The notes under the pieces: model-generated
Databases searched by the model: none
Told to the model about the DNA's origin: nothing
What the model saw: only the letters and a program-made list of their open reading frames with translations
Assembly: GCA_955652025.1 (NCBI GenBank)
Contig: CATPAO010000391.1
Location: forward strand, 1 to 5,615
DNA length: 5,615 nucleotides
Direction of reading: 5' to 3'
Origin: Casimicrobiaceae bacterium
Lineage (GTDB): Bacteria; Pseudomonadota; Gammaproteobacteria; Burkholderiales; Casimicrobiaceae
In this document: one piece after another, positions 5,393 to 5,615 of the stretch
Layout: each line of letters begins with the position of its first letter
Numbering within the stretch: the first letter of the stretch is position 1
Made by a program: the position numbers and the translations under genes

Positions 5393-5476
5393 CGATCAAG
5401 GTTGAGCGGCGCGCCGCGCTGACGCAGGTCAGGTAGAAGGCCTGTACCGGCGCGTCCAGTTGACGGCGTGTTTAGC
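5387..5476 (-). mobile_element. attC-like integron recombination site
   Basis: The minus strand between the toxin gene stop and the membrane protein gene forms nested inverted repeats. The outer boxes are GGCTAAAC (R'', 5477-5470) and GTTTAGGCC (R', 5393-5385). The inner arms are GTCAACTGGACGCGCC and the complement of GGCGCGCCGCTCAAC, which pair with one extra A unpaired in the left arm, a hallmark of attC. The apex hairpin is GGTACAGG/CCTGACC around CCTTCTA. The core boxes deviate from strict RYYYAAC/GTTRRRY at the fourth base of each (A and T, so still complementary). Total length is about 90 nt, within the usual range. The toxin stop TAA overlaps the R'' box. Confidence 0.65.
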
Positions 5477-5615
5477 CAACGATCTTGTCGTACTCGGCAT
5501 GAGTACCGATTCAGAACCAGGAGATACCGTTCTTGACAGCGACGCCGAGCGCGCGGTAGTGCAAGCCAACGCGGACAGAATAATACTCACCGACTCGTTT
5601 CAGTCGGAGCGAAGG
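5472..5615 (-). pseudogene. 3' end of a RelE/ParE-type toxin gene with premature TGA
   Basis: The frame enters at the right edge reading PSLRLKRVGEYYSVRVGLHY, then RALGVAVKNGISWF, an in-frame TGA (5513-5511), and IGTHAEYDKIVG before TAA 5474-5472. The pattern LKRV-x-YSVRVGLHYRALG and the C-terminal WFWIGTHAEYD are typical of a RelE/ParE/HigB-like toxin C-terminus. The TGA stands exactly where that family has Trp, so a TGG to TGA nonsense change is the simplest reading. Loss of the last ~13 residues would remove a conserved His and Tyr segment and probably inactivate the toxin. An antitoxin gene is not visible and would lie outside the window. The stop overlaps an attC-like site, so this is probably a toxin-antitoxin cassette of a sedentary integron. 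Confidence 0.72.

Overview
This window looks like chromosomal DNA of a GC-rich proteobacterium, most likely a gammaproteobacterium of the Xanthomonadales or Steroidobacter kind. That placement is inferred from protein style, GC-rich codons, frequent GTG and TTG starts and clear AGGAG-type ribosome sites; there is no marker gene. Every gene I can support is on the minus strand, so the region reads from high coordinates to low. No rRNA, tRNA, CRISPR array, integrase or transposase was seen.

Right end (about 4850-5615): this part resembles a piece of a sedentary integron cassette array. It begins with the 3' end of a RelE/ParE-type toxin gene that carries a premature TGA. A folded attC-like site (5387-5476) follows directly. 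Next is a four-helix membrane protein gene (4992-5375) that starts 15 nt after the predicted recombination point and ends inside a GCCTAAC motif. A second, damaged copy of the attC sequence lies at 4850-4909. It runs into a 5'-truncated NTF2-like gene (4611-4850).

Centre (2590-4561): a compact run of small genes encodes a four-helix protein resembling a piece of haem-copper oxidase subunit I, an intact SnoaL/NTF2-like protein, a secreted helical protein, a NIPSNAP-family gene broken by a frameshift and an internal deletion, and a 65-residue membrane protein. Spacings are short (11 nt, a 1-nt stop/start overlap, 39 nt), which suggests one transcript.

Left part (1-2383): a probable promoter precedes a conserved 186-residue membrane protein. 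Two very small membrane proteins, a YbjQ/UPF0145 protein and a 51-residue lysine-rich protein with a TTG start follow. After a 336-nt gap comes the start of a gene that runs off the left edge.

The window is mostly poorly characterised small membrane or accessory proteins. Its most notable content is the cassette boundary at the right and the three decaying genes (toxin, NTF2-like fragment, NIPSNAP).
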